Assembly (NCBI RefSeq): GCF_020085105.1
Contig: NC_058055.1
Location: 10,617,822-10,681,821, forward strand
Direction: 5' to 3'
From: Siniperca chuatsi
Taxonomy: Eukaryota > Chordata > Actinopteri > Centrarchiformes > Sinipercidae
Length of the DNA: 64,000 bases
Shown here: in pieces, positions 1 to 17,605 of the stretch
Numbering within the stretch: position 1 is the first letter of the stretch
How the letters are laid out: each line of letters starts with the position of its first letter
Notes under the pieces: generated by a model
The model's database searches: none
What the model was told of the DNA's origin: nothing
What the model saw: the letters and a program-made list of their open reading frames with translations, nothing else
Made by a program: the position numbers and the translations under genes

Positions 1-137
1 ACAGTTGTAGCCCCTCCTTTATAGTTTGATGTGTGTAATAATCCTCAAAATGGCTAAACTGTGATTGTATTGATTGTTTGTTCAGCTGCTTAAGTGTCAA
101 CAGTAATTGTCGTTATTTTGTCTTTTCCTTTCTTTAG

Positions 138-5660
<5,523 letters not shown>

Positions 5661-5751
5661 CCTGCTACTGTCAGAAATGGACATACACGCCATATGGAGA
5701 AGATATGCACTGGCTCAAAAGACTGAGGGCCTAACATTGAACTAAAACACC

Positions 5752-5757
5752 AATAAA
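5752..5757 (+). terminator. Polyadenylation signal of rnf121
   Basis: AATAAA lies 92 bases after the rnf121 stop codon and is followed by T-rich sequence. This implies a very short 3' UTR. Confidence 0.7.
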
Positions 5758-7530
5758 AAGTGTCTCTACTTTTTGTATATATTTATAGGCACATATCTGT
5801 ATTTACAGTTTATTTGAATTTTATCGATAATCTGAATTTGGATGTCTGTGTCAATTTCCCAGGATTTGCTTCACACAGCGTTACATCATAATAATTGGTT
5901 TGTGCATCTTATGGCCTAGTAAAGCGGTTGTCAAAATCATTAGAGAAGTACTTTTAACTAATTTATGTCTTAAGTGTTTGTTAATACTTAGTTAAAGGAT
6001 CATGCTGCAGTTTCTCATCCTCATGTCTGATGGCTGTCACACGAGTAATAAATATGGAATGGAAATCGACATAAATAATCGCTCCCTGTGCCATGAACAT
6101 GAAGCACACAGTATCTACAGACTTCCTCTGGAACCGTTGTCACTGCATCATTTAATGTAATCACTCGTATAGCTGTTTGACATTGATGCCATACTTTGAC
6201 CTCCAGTGACCTCTGGGAGAGTTTCACAAGTGCTTACAGTCATGCACCATGTGAGCGGAGGCGTCATCATTGGGGAAATAATGCTAATCATACTTAAACA
6301 GAGGATTCCTCATACAGTACTTTTTAAGATGGGACTTTTAGTGTTACCGGATTTCAAAATGTCCTTGTCATTTGCTTTGAACTTTACCCCTTTTATTTAT
6401 TTTTTTACCCTTTACAATATCTCACTTCATTAAGTGTGTATTATTTGAAGTGGAGGAATGTCACTGTCTACCAAACAAGGGCTTCTGTTTTCGCTCACAC
6501 AATATACTATTTTTTACTTAAAGGGTCAGATCACCTGCATTACAAAAAGAAAAAAACATTCTCATAGTTGTATTTAGCCATGCCGATAGTTTTAGTCCCT
6601 GTGAAACTGTTGAGTGTGTTCTGTGGGTTATTCAGAGTTTCTGGAATGACACATAGCATTGCATTTTTAAATCTCATTTTTCAATGCTGTGAGCACTACT
6701 AAGAAAATGTAATTCACCTCCATCGTATTGGGATGGCAGGAGAAATCTTAGAGATGGTGTCACAAAGCCTGGCCAAATAAAACCAAAACTATCTGCAAAG
6801 CTAGAAACCGCTAGAGGTAAATGAATTATTATTTTTATTATTTTTTGTAATTTTGGTGAACTTTAACTGTTCTGAAATTGGAGCGACCCAGGAAGCACAA
6901 ACCAAAAGCGATGATACTGTTAGAAACATGACTAAAACCATTGACTGAAGAGAGGAAAGAAAACAAACATCCCAGAATGATCCTTTAACTCAGTGAGAGT
7001 GCTGATGGTACCAGTCTTATTTTTGTGTGATCTGTTCAATCCGTGGTCACTTTTTTTAATAATGTGGATTTTCTAGTCCAAAGGTGATGGTTGGTTTTTG
7101 CATTTACTGGTCACAGTATATGCCTCATAATGCCAACTATCTTTTACTCTGACCTCTCGACCAACTCCCAGTAAAGGGACTGTGTACAACAAAACATACT
7201 AACATGACCGTTTTGTTTTGTTGTCAATGTTTTGATCAAGATCAGTTAATAAATGTCACATGGTTCAGACGGTGTGTAGATGTTTCATCCATGCATCCTT
7301 GTGGTTTATGTTTCCAACATTTAAAGCCAAGTAATTGTTCACTGGATGGCATTATATATTGACACAACTGGAAATCAGGTGTAAATGAGTCAGCATGCTT
7401 GATATATGTAATCATAAATGTGTCAACAACCTGTTATGAACATGAGTGGGCCAGTTTGTGAGGAAATCCCCATGTATTGTATGTCCACACATAATGTGTT
7501 TTAAGTGGGCGTAGGGAAGTTGTGTATATT
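5758..7530. other. rnf121-il18bp intergenic region
   Basis: I see no coding exon. It holds one dispersed repeat (6523-6975) and AT-rich unique sequence. The short reading frames here have no recognisable similarity or splice context. Confidence 0.6.
6523..6975 (-). repeat. Dispersed repeat, copy 1 (related to 30868-31130 and 48766-49005)
   Basis: Read on the minus strand, this contains an ATTTACCTCTAG word, TAGTTTTGGTTTTATT, a GGTGAA block, GTGCTCACAGCAT and a TTCCAGAAAC word, in the same order as the plus-strand copy at 30868. There are no coding frames. The family name is not known to me. Confidence 0.65.
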
Positions 7531-7534
7531 TGCG

Positions 7535-7542
7535 TATATATA
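7535..7542 (+). promoter_or_regulatory. TATA box of il18bp
   Basis: TATATATA lies about 50-60 bases upstream of the il18bp ATG at 7594. Typical spacing puts the transcription start near 7565 and leaves a 5' UTR of about 30 bases. A strong TATA box fits an inducible cytokine-regulator gene. Confidence 0.55.
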
Positions 7543-7593
7543 GTATTCCCAACCGGCAGTCAACAGCACAAAGCTCTCACCAGAGGAGTCAAT

Positions 7594-8539
7594 ATGAAGC
7601 TGTCATCTGTTGCCAAAGGTAATGATCCTTAATAATACTAACAGTCATTTTCACTGTATTATGGCGTTAGTTGTGAATATGTTGTATTTCTGCAACAGTC
7701 TTGGGATCTCTGTGCCTGCTGCTTGCAGATGGATTTCCAGGTACAGTATGTTTAGTGGGTGACAGTTTTATTTTTATGTAATTAGATTTCTGTGCTAACT
7801 TAAGTCTGTTCTTCAGTTTCAGAGGGTGAATCTCCAGAGATCATTGGGCCACATCGGGTCCAAATAAAAGCTCATCCAGGTAACACTTATGCATAGAGAA
7901 ATTACCAACTGCTAACAAGTGTTTTCTGACATTTACAGCTTACAGAACCTGTTACTATATGAACCTATTTTAAAGGGTTCGTGTACATACAGTATATCGA
8001 AACTACACTGTAATTGTGTATAAGGGTCTGGATGTATTCTGCCTTACAGGAGAGAGCCTGTTTCTTCACTGTGAGGCGTTTGCAAATTGTGAAGATGACT
8101 TTACAATAATCTACTGGCTCGTCAATGGCTCTTTCCCTGAAGAAACGCTCAGCAGTGGCAGAATAGTAGAATTAGAGGAGTGAGTATTACTTTAACAGCA
8201 TACTATCGTAGCTATTTAAGTGCAATTATCAATACACAATTTTGTTAGGCTGGAGTGTCTTCAAATTTAGTTGTGCAGAATGCTGTTAGATAGCATAACA
8301 AAATAATTATTACATCCTGAAATCAACCTGAGGCTGAGCTGTAATAACTCTGTTTTAGGTCAACGTTAGAGGAGGGTGCAATCCTACAGAGGAGTTTGCT
8401 GTTGAAGAATGTCACATCAGAGGACCTCAAATCCACCTTCACCTGTGTTGTGACAAACACTGCTGGAACAGCCCAGAAGTACATAACATTAGCAGCAAAA
8501 AGTTGTGATTGCAATTTCAGAAAAAACAAAAAACACTGA
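7594..8539 (+). CDS. il18bp: Interleukin-18 binding protein (secreted single-Ig decoy)
   Basis: The five exons are 7594-7618, 7699-7740, 7817-7879, 8050-8179 and 8359-8539 (TGA), giving 146 residues with frame kept at every GT-AG junction. Residues 1-21 or so form a signal peptide (MKLSSVAKVLGSLCLLLADG). The rest is one Ig domain: LFLHCEAF (B-strand Cys), IIYWLVNGSF (C-strand Trp) and TFTCVV (F-strand Cys), with N-glycosylation sites NGS and NVT. There is no membrane anchor; the tail is short and basic. The ILYWLGNGSF-like motif, the single Ig domain, the size and the place next to rnf121 match mammalian IL18BP, which binds mature IL-18 and blocks IL-18 receptor signalling. An IL-1R-like fragment is the alternative, but that would normally have several Ig domains. 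Confidence 0.85.
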
Positions 8540-9915
8540 ATGGTACTGCAGTAAGTTAAAGTGGAATTCTCTGAGCCCTGTTTCACTTGCAAACTAACTC
8601 ATATTTGAAGAGCCAACATTATCTGTGAATATTATATGTTATACTGTTGGGTGGGAGAACTATGCCTAAGAAAAGTTGGATGAAGAAACGTACAAAAGTT
8701 GGGGTGCATTTAGTTCCACAACAGCACATCATTTCCCATTGATGGCTTCTCTTCAGTGAGCCCAATAGTGTTCAAAAGTATTTTCTGATTCTCTGGGAAG
8801 GAATAAGTACCAGGAAACAACTTAAGGTGAAACCAAACAGCAACTGGAGGATATTATTACCCTCTCCTAATATAAATTTGATGCAGCAGTATGAGGATCC
8901 CCCTCTTTATCCAAGGAAACAACGCCCAGAAGCAACATTTTACATGGAACTGAATGCACCCTTGTTAGAATTGTAGTAAACTGTCATTTAGATAACTCTA
9001 CCACAGAAAGCTACTATCTATTGACTGCAGAATATATATATATGTATCTCGAATATTTTAATATTTTGCTATGCTTGTGTATCATTTGGGTTTGTTGGCA
9101 ATAAGCCATCTTGAATTTGTTTTTGAACCATATAAAAATATACTTTATAATGAGACTCGAATCAATCAATCGTTTCACTCACAAACTCAAGTGTGCAGTG
9201 CTGATGGAACCCTGTGGTTGTTTCCCTAGAGATTTATTGTAAATCAGGTCATTTATTTCACACAGGTAACGTTTTTCCAATAGGTATCACTGTCGGTACT
9301 TTCATAACCTGTATAACATACACTGAGATCAACACTTCGATGTAAGGCAGTGATGTAAACTACAGGGATTAGAGTACAGATACTTTTTAGCTATGTAGGA
9401 TAAACAATCACAGAACTACAGCTCTTCAATATGATTACTGCAAAACATAAATACACGCAGCCAGCAAGCAATAATAGTAGCAATAATTTAGTTTTTGCAT
9501 ATTTTAAATTATACTATGACTCAGGACAATAGTCAGGTTCCTCATGATATAGTGTTAATAGTGCAGTTAAGCTATTTTGAGACTAAGTCATATCAAGCAC
9601 GACAGTAGACAGCTGGCAACACTAGCAATAATAATTAATGTCTTTTAAAAATCTTTCATTGTATAAAACTCCCAAAATAAGGCCCCTTAATATCTCTCAG
9701 CTTCTGTCAATCCATATGAACACACATCAAATCACACCATCCCTATTTCCTTAAAAGATTCTGGTTCCACATCAGTAACTGTGGAACTTGAGAAGTGATT
9801 ATGTTTGGCCCTAAGGCTCCATTAGTGCACATGTTGGTTGAATAGTAGCATGTTTCTCCATCAGGCACGTCTTAAACATTTTTCCTGCTATTGCAATTCA
9901 GTGGAAGCCTTGACA
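8540..9915. other. Convergent intergenic region between il18bp and the NLR gene
   Basis: This includes the il18bp 3' UTR. I searched the minus strand here for LRR exons of the converging NLR gene and found none. The sequence is AT-rich and otherwise unremarkable. Confidence 0.55.
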
Positions 9916-9921
9916 TTTATT
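9916..9921 (-). terminator. Polyadenylation signal of the NLR gene
   Basis: TTTATT on the plus strand reads AATAAA on the minus strand, about 70 bases beyond the NLR stop codon at 9992. It supports the gene ending directly after the NACHT-associated region. Confidence 0.55.
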
Positions 9922-9991
9922 TTGTAACAAAATTATTTTACAAAGTGATCAGTGTTTAAAAGAGTCGGATCAACTGGATGCTGCCTCAGGC

Positions 9992-12900
9992 TCACATACC
10001 CAGCTCTTCCAGGCAGTGCTGCAAGTTGCCATTCCTGCCAGGATGCGGATTTTCTCTGATCTTCTTCCTGATGAGGGCAGCACTATCTTCAATGACTGTT
10101 GGCCACTTTACAGAAGAGGTGCAGAATGGTTGGAGAAGTTCCAGGTTGGTCTTAAGTGCCATTCCAAACAGGAATCGCAGGAAAATGTCCAGTTTGCCGT
10201 CCTCACACAGCAGGCTTCTGTCCACGGCGCTCTTGTACAGCTCCATCGCCTTGTGCCCCTTAAATATCCCCTTGAACTTTTCTTTCAGTTGCTGCTCAAA
10301 AATGTTCTTCCCCTGGTTTCTAAAGGAGAGAAACGCATAAAGGGCAGCCAGGTACTCCTGCATGGTGGGGTGGATAAAGCTGAGGACTTTCTCATGAAAC
10401 AAGACGTGTGGCTTTGTGATGTATTGTGTGCACAGGCCACTGTTAATCACTGCCTCCTTATCGCTGATTCCAATCTCTTTCCAGTCGCACTTGGTGATCT
10501 TGAACTGGCCTTGTTCCAGCATGTTGAAGGCCAACTTTCCAAGTTTCATGAGGAAGTCTCTTTCTTTATCTGGGCTACGATCTTGAGCTCTAAACATGCG
10601 ATGGTGACGTGTGAGTGCAAGCAGTAGCTTTGTGTACATGTAGGTGATGCTCCTGGGCAGCTCTGCCTGTGCCCCCCGTACCCTAAATATTTGCTGGCAC
10701 TCATCAGCCACCAGTGAGCAAAACAAGGGTAGGTGGCACATGATGCGGAGGGTTTTGAAAGAGTTGATATATGCAATAACTCGAGCTGCTTGATCTGGGT
10801 CCTGAAATCTCTTCTTAAAGTACTCGTCCTTTTCAGGGTCACAGAAACCACGCACGTCTATCTCATCATAATGCGTGTCCCAAGGAACGCAGCGCTTTAC
10901 TTGCGGCCGAGACGTGACCAGAAACAGGCCGCGGTAGAGCAGCCTCGCTCTCAGGAGGTTGACCACGATGACGTTCAGGGTGGTGGGATCTGTGTGGTCA
11001 CCGAGAAGCTCAGTGTTTTGAAAGTCAAGCGTCCCATTGTACTCATCAAGACCATCAAAGACAAACATTATTTTGCAGTCTTCGCATCTATAATCCTCAT
11101 CCCTCAGTTTCTTGGTTTCTGGGTAGAGTTTTTGTATTATTTCCAACAGGGAGACTTTACAACCCTCAAACTGTTTGAGTTCTCTGAACGGCAAAGGAAA
11201 CAAGAAAGACACGTGTTGGTGGGACCGCTCTTCAATCCAATCAAGGACTAACCTCCTGACCGCCATAGACTTCCCTGACCCTGCCACTCCAGTGATCAAT
11301 ATGAACTTTAAGTTTGAGTGCTCCAGACTTTCAGCGCTCAAAATATCCTTAGTAGAAAGCAGTTTCGCTTCTTCCCGGTTGCTGTCCAGCTTTTCTATGG
11401 TCATGACCTCATGTTCAATATTTGGGCCATTATCACAGGTTGAGGTTATGTGGAGATTAGTAAAGACATCGTCAAAGGGCCTCTTCTCTCCCTGCATGGC
11501 CAAATCCTCACATACTTCGCCGTATGTCCTCTTCAGAGTCTCGCTTAAATCGTGACGCACTTCATCTGAAACAAGAAAAATGTGCCTGTAAGATTATCTC
11601 ATTTGTTTCAAACTGACAGTGAAAAGAATTCAGAGCAGTCAAAGTAAAAGCCTTTGTTACACTTTGACTATTATCTCCTTTGCCTTGTGTAAATATATTA
11701 TCCATCCCTTTGTTGAGATTAAATTCACAGTAATAATCCATTAAGACATACAGGAGCCTACTTACTTCTGATGCACAATGTCTGGAGATAATCAACCATC
11801 TTCTTTTGGCCAATTTCCTCAAGAAGGGTTTTGGTGATCTGCAAAGATACCTCCAGGTCGTAACACTCGAGCAACCGGTCTACAAGGTCCACCATGTCCA
11901 TGCCTTGGGGAGGAGTGTTGAATGACTGTGGGTAACGCTTCCACAGCATCATCTTGAATCTCTTAATGTCCCCCTCAGACAGCTTCCCAAGGGTTTTACC
12001 AATAGCCTGATTCCAAAGGAAGGATACAATTCAGTGCTGTCGTTTTCAACTAGAGGGCATATTCTACTTAATTTCTGATTAACTGATAACAGACAAAAGG
12101 GGGACACAAACTGACCTTAAAAGTGAATGCCACTGTCAGAGAAGGATGCCTAATCTCATTTGTGTCTTGGATTAACTCAGGTGTGTCAGAAGGTTCTGAG
12201 ACAGCATCATCTTTGCTTTTAACCCTGGTGAGGCCACAGTGGAAAGATTTAAACATATTTAGTGTCAATCTAGTATGTAACCACAAGCACTAACATGTTT
12301 AAGTGCCATGCCATGGGTGTATTTCTTACTTGAGGGTTCTCTTTTCACAATCGTCACTGTCCAAGGAGTAGCAGCTAGAGTATGAATCTGCTCTGATCAG
12401 CTGGACCCTAAAACCAGGATGACAAGAGGGCTTGAATTATATACAGTGTAACTACATGATGTCATTACAGTTTTCCTTGGATGAAACAACAAGGTAAAGT
12501 CTATTGAAAGGTACATGTTACAAGCACAGTTGCTTTCTGGGTTTAATGAATGCATGAATTTATAGACTGATTTAAGCTTTGCTGAATACTTTGTCTGGTT
12601 TCTTACCTCGTGGAGGATCTGTCGTCATCATCCATGTTGTCTGAGTTTGTCTCACTTGTAATTGAGCAGTAGCTCAGAGCTGGAGACAAGGCCTGGTCCA
12701 CATAATGCCTTAAAAAAGAAGAAAAAAAAGAAGGATGGCAGAATGACAGTTTGTTAATTACTTAGTGGCTGAATAACAAGCAATCACAGTCTTCCATAGT
12801 ACATGCCAGATAAGCAGCCTGAGCTTAGTGCTCTTTCTCAAGCAGCATCAAGGCCGTCAAGTCTTGGGTATTTGAATTGGGGACTGCAATTCTGAATACG

Positions 12901-13509
12901 TAGTTTTTGTGAGGTATTTGTTGTCATGTGAACACTTAGGCTTTTGTAATGACACATCTTGTCTTTCTTTGAAAATTGGAGAGATAACTGTTAACATACA
13001 GCAACAGATACAGACACAGACAGGTACAGATAGCCCAGTCGAACCTGGTATATAGACTGTTGTAAAAAGATATCCAGATAAGTTCTCCAATCAGCCCACT
13101 AGGGGAAGCTGCTGAGCTGCCACACCACCATTGGTTGTTACATATAAGGTGTAGTGATATTAATTTCACTATGTGCTGTACCATCTGCAGAGAGCAAATG
13201 ATAGGATAAGACTAGATGTTATTATTCTACTTTGGATATGTTTTCACTACTTGGCATAAAAATACTACCCAGAGTTACTACCCTATAGTGAGAGAGAGGA
13301 CCCTTAGGGCTAGGAAGTAAAAAATCTCAGTACCAGTGGGTAGTATCCATTGGACTTGGTCCCAGGTCCAGAGAGGCTCTTCTCTCAGGGATGTAGTAGA
13401 GCCCATCATCTTCAATAGATGCACTCTGTCCTCTACCAGACACTGCATCCCCAAGGGAAGAGCTGCCCGACAGCGTTTCCATCGCCTCTATTTCAGTGTC
13501 GTCCATCAT
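9992..13509 (-). CDS. LRR-less PYD-FISNA-NACHT NLR protein (NLRP-like)
   Basis: The minus-strand coding exons are 13509-13334, 12708-12607, 12407-12330, 12224-12116, 12006-11766 and 11565-9992, with frame kept throughout, giving 759 residues. I start at the MMDD methionine, since an in-frame TAG lies just upstream. Residues 1-155 are Ser/Asp-rich and unstructured. Residues about 156-235 are a PYD (KTLGKLSEGDIKRFK ... QKKMVDYLQTL). Next comes a FISNA segment (about 240-320) and then NACHT with Walker A GVAGSGKSMAV and Walker B MFVFDGLDE, followed by the helical domains (SFIHPTMQEYLAALYAF). The protein ends NLQHCLEELGM, where other fish NLRs run on into LRRs. From family knowledge, PYD-NACHT proteins nucleate ASC/caspase inflammasomes; human NLRP10 also lacks LRRs. 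A donor-like GTATGTGAG overlaps the last codons, so a longer isoform cannot be excluded. Confidence 0.88.
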
Positions 13510-13607
13510 GTCATTGAGAAGGCCAGCCAATGACTAACAGGATGAGCACACACAGTGATCACTTTTTGTTTTCCAGGGGTGGTCTCAGGACAGTAACCTG
13601 TCTGTAC
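13510..13607 (-). other. 5' UTR part of the first coding exon of the NLR gene
   Basis: A CTGCAG acceptor on the minus strand ends at 13608, and the coding start is at 13509. At least one further upstream non-coding exon is therefore expected, perhaps in the 15.0-15.3 kb region, where GCTAGCGTTAGC-type promoter-like sequence occurs. I could not fix its position. Confidence 0.45.
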
Positions 13608-15351
13608 CTGCAGAAGAACAAACGTGGAAAAAATACATATATAAACTTTCAAATTCTCCATTAGGGTGCATTAAGAACTTTACACCAAACCAGATTTTCA
13701 GGTTTCTTCTGTTGGAAGCTTATTCAGCCTGTGTCTGCACTACATTATGATACTGTATTACCTTGTCAAAAGAAAATGACATGCAAGGTAACAGGAATGC
13801 CCATTAAATTTCCTTTAAATGTCTTTGGCAATCAAAACTGATCAAATTAAAAGACTGTATTTTTACTCTATATTGACTATGTTTTTGAATATTAAACTTA
13901 CAAGTGATTGAAATATCAAATAACCACTACAATAAAGCATAAATACAATGATGAGTTTGCCTTTTACAGTTTTACAGTAAAGTCTTACTTAAGATGCACA
14001 TTTTCTTGATGTGTTTTGTGTTTGTCTCTTTTTGATAGATGAGCATTTACAATGTTGTGATGCTGTTATAAACATGATGCACGATCATTTTATAATGTGA
14101 TAGAGTTGTTGTTGTTCATTTTGCATGCTGTTGTATGAGATGCTGAGCCCAAAAGGATAGCAGTTTGTGTTTAGCGCTTTGCACACTTAAACTCTGTTGC
14201 TCTGTGCCAAATCAATTGTAAGATGATAACACATGAACTGTAACACAGAGACCATCAGTATTTTAGTATCAGAATCAGAAATAGGTTTATTTCCAAGTAG
14301 GTTTTCACATACAAGGAATTTGCCTTGGTATTTTGGTGTATAACGATAACAATAAACAAAGTACGAAAAGAGAAAAAGAAGTAAATGTTTTGGAAAGGGA
14401 AAGTAAACGTAATTTTGCGCAGATATATGTGTTTTTCTTTCTTATCTCTTATCTTGTAACTCCTCATATTTACCCCCTTGGGAAGGCCCCAGCCCCCATG
14501 TTGGAAACCACTATAACAACCTAACTTTGTTGAATGTAACGTTGTTTCTTTGTATGTACATGTAAGCAGGTTTTTATTCCCCCCAGATTACACAGTTTGT
14601 AATATTTCTTCCTCATCTTCACCTGGAGGTGCTGTAATGAGTAGCTAAATTGAAAAGTTACAGGTTGAAAGCCTCTGGCTTGCTCTGGAGGTGAAGCCTG
14701 CCCACCAGCATTATATCGCTCATGTCAAAAACTGAAGCTGCATATCATTCAGTCTGACGGACCGTGCTAAGTTTAGCAAACTGTTATATGATCTGGTGTT
14801 CATGAATTTCTACTTCAATCTTCCGCCTCGACCTCTCCACGTGATATGTCAGTGTCAGACTGTGTCAATTGTCTCAACTGTCTCGCCGACACCTGCCTCT
14901 CCACATGCCTTAACGAAAATAATGTCAACGGGATTTTATGATGCGTTTAACTTGTGATTTAACTGAGGCAGTTCGCTAGCGTTAGCTTATAACTTTGAAT
15001 TTGGGAATGAATATAAGCCAACAGACGGGCGCACCAGGAAGACTCAAACCAGGAATAAACCAAGTGAGTTTTACGCAAAATGATAACATTACTTTCATAA
15101 TGGTAAAGAAATGTACATTTAAACGCAAAGGTGGTAATTTACATAAATACACGATTACTACTTTGTAATTTATGGCATGAATAAACGTTAACTAAGGTAC
15201 CTTCGTTTCAGGTCGGTTGTTCAGGCAGGAAGACAAAGTTTCTTCTTCTTTCTTGTCCAATTGCGTGAGCAGCAAACGTTACAAAGCAGACTGCCACCTA
15301 CAGGCCTGAAGCGTGAAACACATGCAGTCTTCTCTACAGGAGTAGGAATGA
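13608..15351. other. Upstream region of the NLR gene
   Basis: I see no coding exon. It contains a dispersed repeat remnant at about 14260-14365 (TATCAGAATCAG ... CAAGGAATTTGCCTTGG, a common fish repeat end). Sequence with CpG and GCTAGCGTTAGC words near 14970-15300 may hold the NLR promoter. Confidence 0.4.
14260..14365. repeat. Dispersed fish repeat fragment
   Basis: The words TATCAGAATCAG, GGTTTATTT and CAAGGAATTTGCCTTGG are in the order seen in a widespread teleost retroelement tail. This is recognised from memory only; the boundaries are approximate. Confidence 0.45.
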
Positions 15352-15752
15352 CCAGTGGTGGAAGAAATACTAACATCTTTTACTTAAGTTAAAGTAGAAA
15401 TACCATAATTTATAGCATAGTCAATTACAAGTAAAAGTCCTAAGTACAAATTAAAATATAGTATCAAAAGTAAAAAATAATGTTATATTATTAAATACTG
15501 TTGGGTAGTTTAATCTACAACAAGGCATTATATTTTATGAGCTAAACATACAATTTGTTTGTAAAATCTTAGTCTGCAAGTGACTATAGCTGACAAATAA
15601 ATGTAGTGGAGAAAAGGTAGAATATTTCCTTCTGAAATGTAGTGGAGTTTAAGTATTTAGTAGATAGATAGATAGAATGGAAATACTCATGTAAAGCACA
15701 AGTAAATTGCACATAAGAACAGTACTTGAGTAAAGTTACTTTCTACCGCTGG
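15352..15752. mobile_element. hAT-like non-autonomous element (MITE)
   Basis: The element starts CCAGTGGTGGAAGAAATACT, and its right end read in reverse starts CCAGCGGTAGAAAGTAACTT, making imperfect terminal inverted repeats. Internal words such as TTTACTTAAGTTAAAGTA and AGTACTTGAGTAAAGTTACT are typical of a very common teleost element. It has no coding capacity. No clean target-site duplication was seen. Confidence 0.7.
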
Positions 15753-17543
15753 AAAGTACCATTGTTCATCATCTCATCAGATGTGCTGGTATAATATAAT
15801 AAGGTTCCTTCACCCATATTAGTCTGTCTATAAGCCATTTAGCAATGGCTGATACCTAATTTGTTTGTAATGGAAAAGTTATTCAGCAGAATATCAGTTT
15901 ACAGTGGAAGTTCCCAGGCAGTTCTGATTTACTGTTTTTAGTTAATATTTATTATTAATATATTTTAATTATCATCATTATTATTATATAACAATAATAA
16001 TAATAATGAAAAACATGAACAATGATTTACTTTTTGAATGATTTTTGCAAGATAAATACTCAGAACCTTATGTATGAAAACAGAGGGTGCACAATCAGGC
16101 CTAATTAATGACCAAAGAACAGCTTACCTTAAAAGAGTACTCCACCGGTTTAGCATTGCACTTCATAACATTGTGTGACTCAATGGACAGTTAAAAAAAA
16201 ATTTCAAAATCGATGCAGCAGAACCAGGGTCGTCTTTTTTATTCCACGCATTCTTCTCCCTTGTCAAAAACCAGCACCTACATTACCCAAAATGCAACAC
16301 GGTGTGGTATGCTAGTAGGGCTAATGTAGCCTCGAGCTGCTAGTCGGAGGCAGAGATGAGGAGCGGATAAGCTCACTTCTTTCGAACACCACACCCCTGG
16401 ATTTTTTTCATTTTAAAATTTGTAGTCTTCAACTCAAGAGAGCCAACTCAAGTGACGTCACTTGAACCCCGTCTGGCACCAAAGGGCCTTTTTCACATAT
16501 GCAGTTGTACTCACCAAGACTTTTAAAATTGATGGAGTTCCCCTTTAACTTTCTTTAGGCTGGCTTTACAAGGTGAAACTTTTCATCTTAATTTATGGCA
16601 CCACTGTTATACAAGGCTGATACTGTATGTCATATGTAACTGCATACTGTGAGTGTTTGTGTGCATGGCCAGTGTATTCAGCCAGCTGGGTATATGCTGC
16701 AAAATCTGATTCATAAAGGTTAAAAACCAACAACATTACAGCTGGTGTTTTTAAGAGCTGTACATTTGCTTGTATTTCATTATTGTATATGTTATTTTCA
16801 CTTTATAGGTGAAATCCAGTCAAGCAGGTTGGCTTCCTGTCCTTGTATTTATTCATGAGTATTAATTATGTTGGATGTCAGTGCTAGCACTGGGGGTTTC
16901 TGCTGTATTGGTCCCATCCACCTATTTAATATCATTGCGCAACACTTTTAAAAATTTCAGTAAATTATTGGTTATTGGTTACAGGCATGTTTTTTTTTTA
17001 AATTGTTTTTGTCACATCATGCTGTTTACTTTCTCTCTGGAGAGTTTAAAATTGTAGCCTCTTGATTTGATCCTTTTCTTATGCTACTTTTCATCATTTA
17101 TTTGTGCTGTTAATGAATAATCATTAGTTATTCTACTGAATGAAAGAGTTGTTGGACTTAATTTTAAAAAAAACATTTACTTAATTAAAAAAAATTAATA
17201 AAGAAACATAAACTACACCACAGGAGCCTACTGTCTCTAAAGGATAACAAACATGTGGAAACGAAAAGTGTGCATGTAGCCTACTACTCAACGGTGTATT
17301 TATCTGTCGATCTGTTTGACATTCAGTTTAAACGCATTATTTGCTGTACAATGAGTGTCCATGCGGTGAAAAGGCTTAGGCCCTGAAGCTGTTTACCAAT
17401 ACATTAAAAAAAACCGAGGCGCATGTCAGCATCCTTGTCTTGTTAGTGACCGCTACACTGCGCTTTGTGTGATGGAGGCTTGAGCAGCGACAAAGACGGC
17501 AGGAGGAAACAGTGGTGTGTATGAGGGGTGATTAGTGCCGGGT

Positions 17544-17544
<1 letters not shown>

Positions 17545-17603
<59 letters not shown>
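17545..17603. repeat. (TG)n microsatellite
   Basis: About 29 uninterrupted TG units, upstream of cnksr2. It forms a valine/cysteine-repeat reading frame that is not a gene. Confidence 0.97.

Positions 17604-17605
<2 letters not shown>

Noticed and set aside
7594-8539. Reading this gene as an IL-1 receptor or other multi-Ig receptor
   Set aside because: There is one Ig domain, a stop after a short basic tail, and no transmembrane segment or further Ig exons before the convergent NLR gene.
8323-8592. 89-residue minus-strand reading frame
   Set aside because: Antisense of il18bp exon 5, which has matching splice phase and Ig-domain residues.
10016-10627. 203-residue plus-strand reading frame
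   Set aside because: It lies entirely antisense to the NACHT exon, and the minus-strand frame has clear Walker motifs. The plus-strand protein resembles nothing I know.
10733-11251. 172-residue plus-strand reading frame
   Set aside because: Antisense shadow of the same NACHT exon.
13510-13530. Starting the NLR protein seven codons further upstream at a TTG
   Set aside because: TTG is not a normal vertebrate start; the first in-frame ATG is at 13509, and an in-frame TAG lies just beyond.
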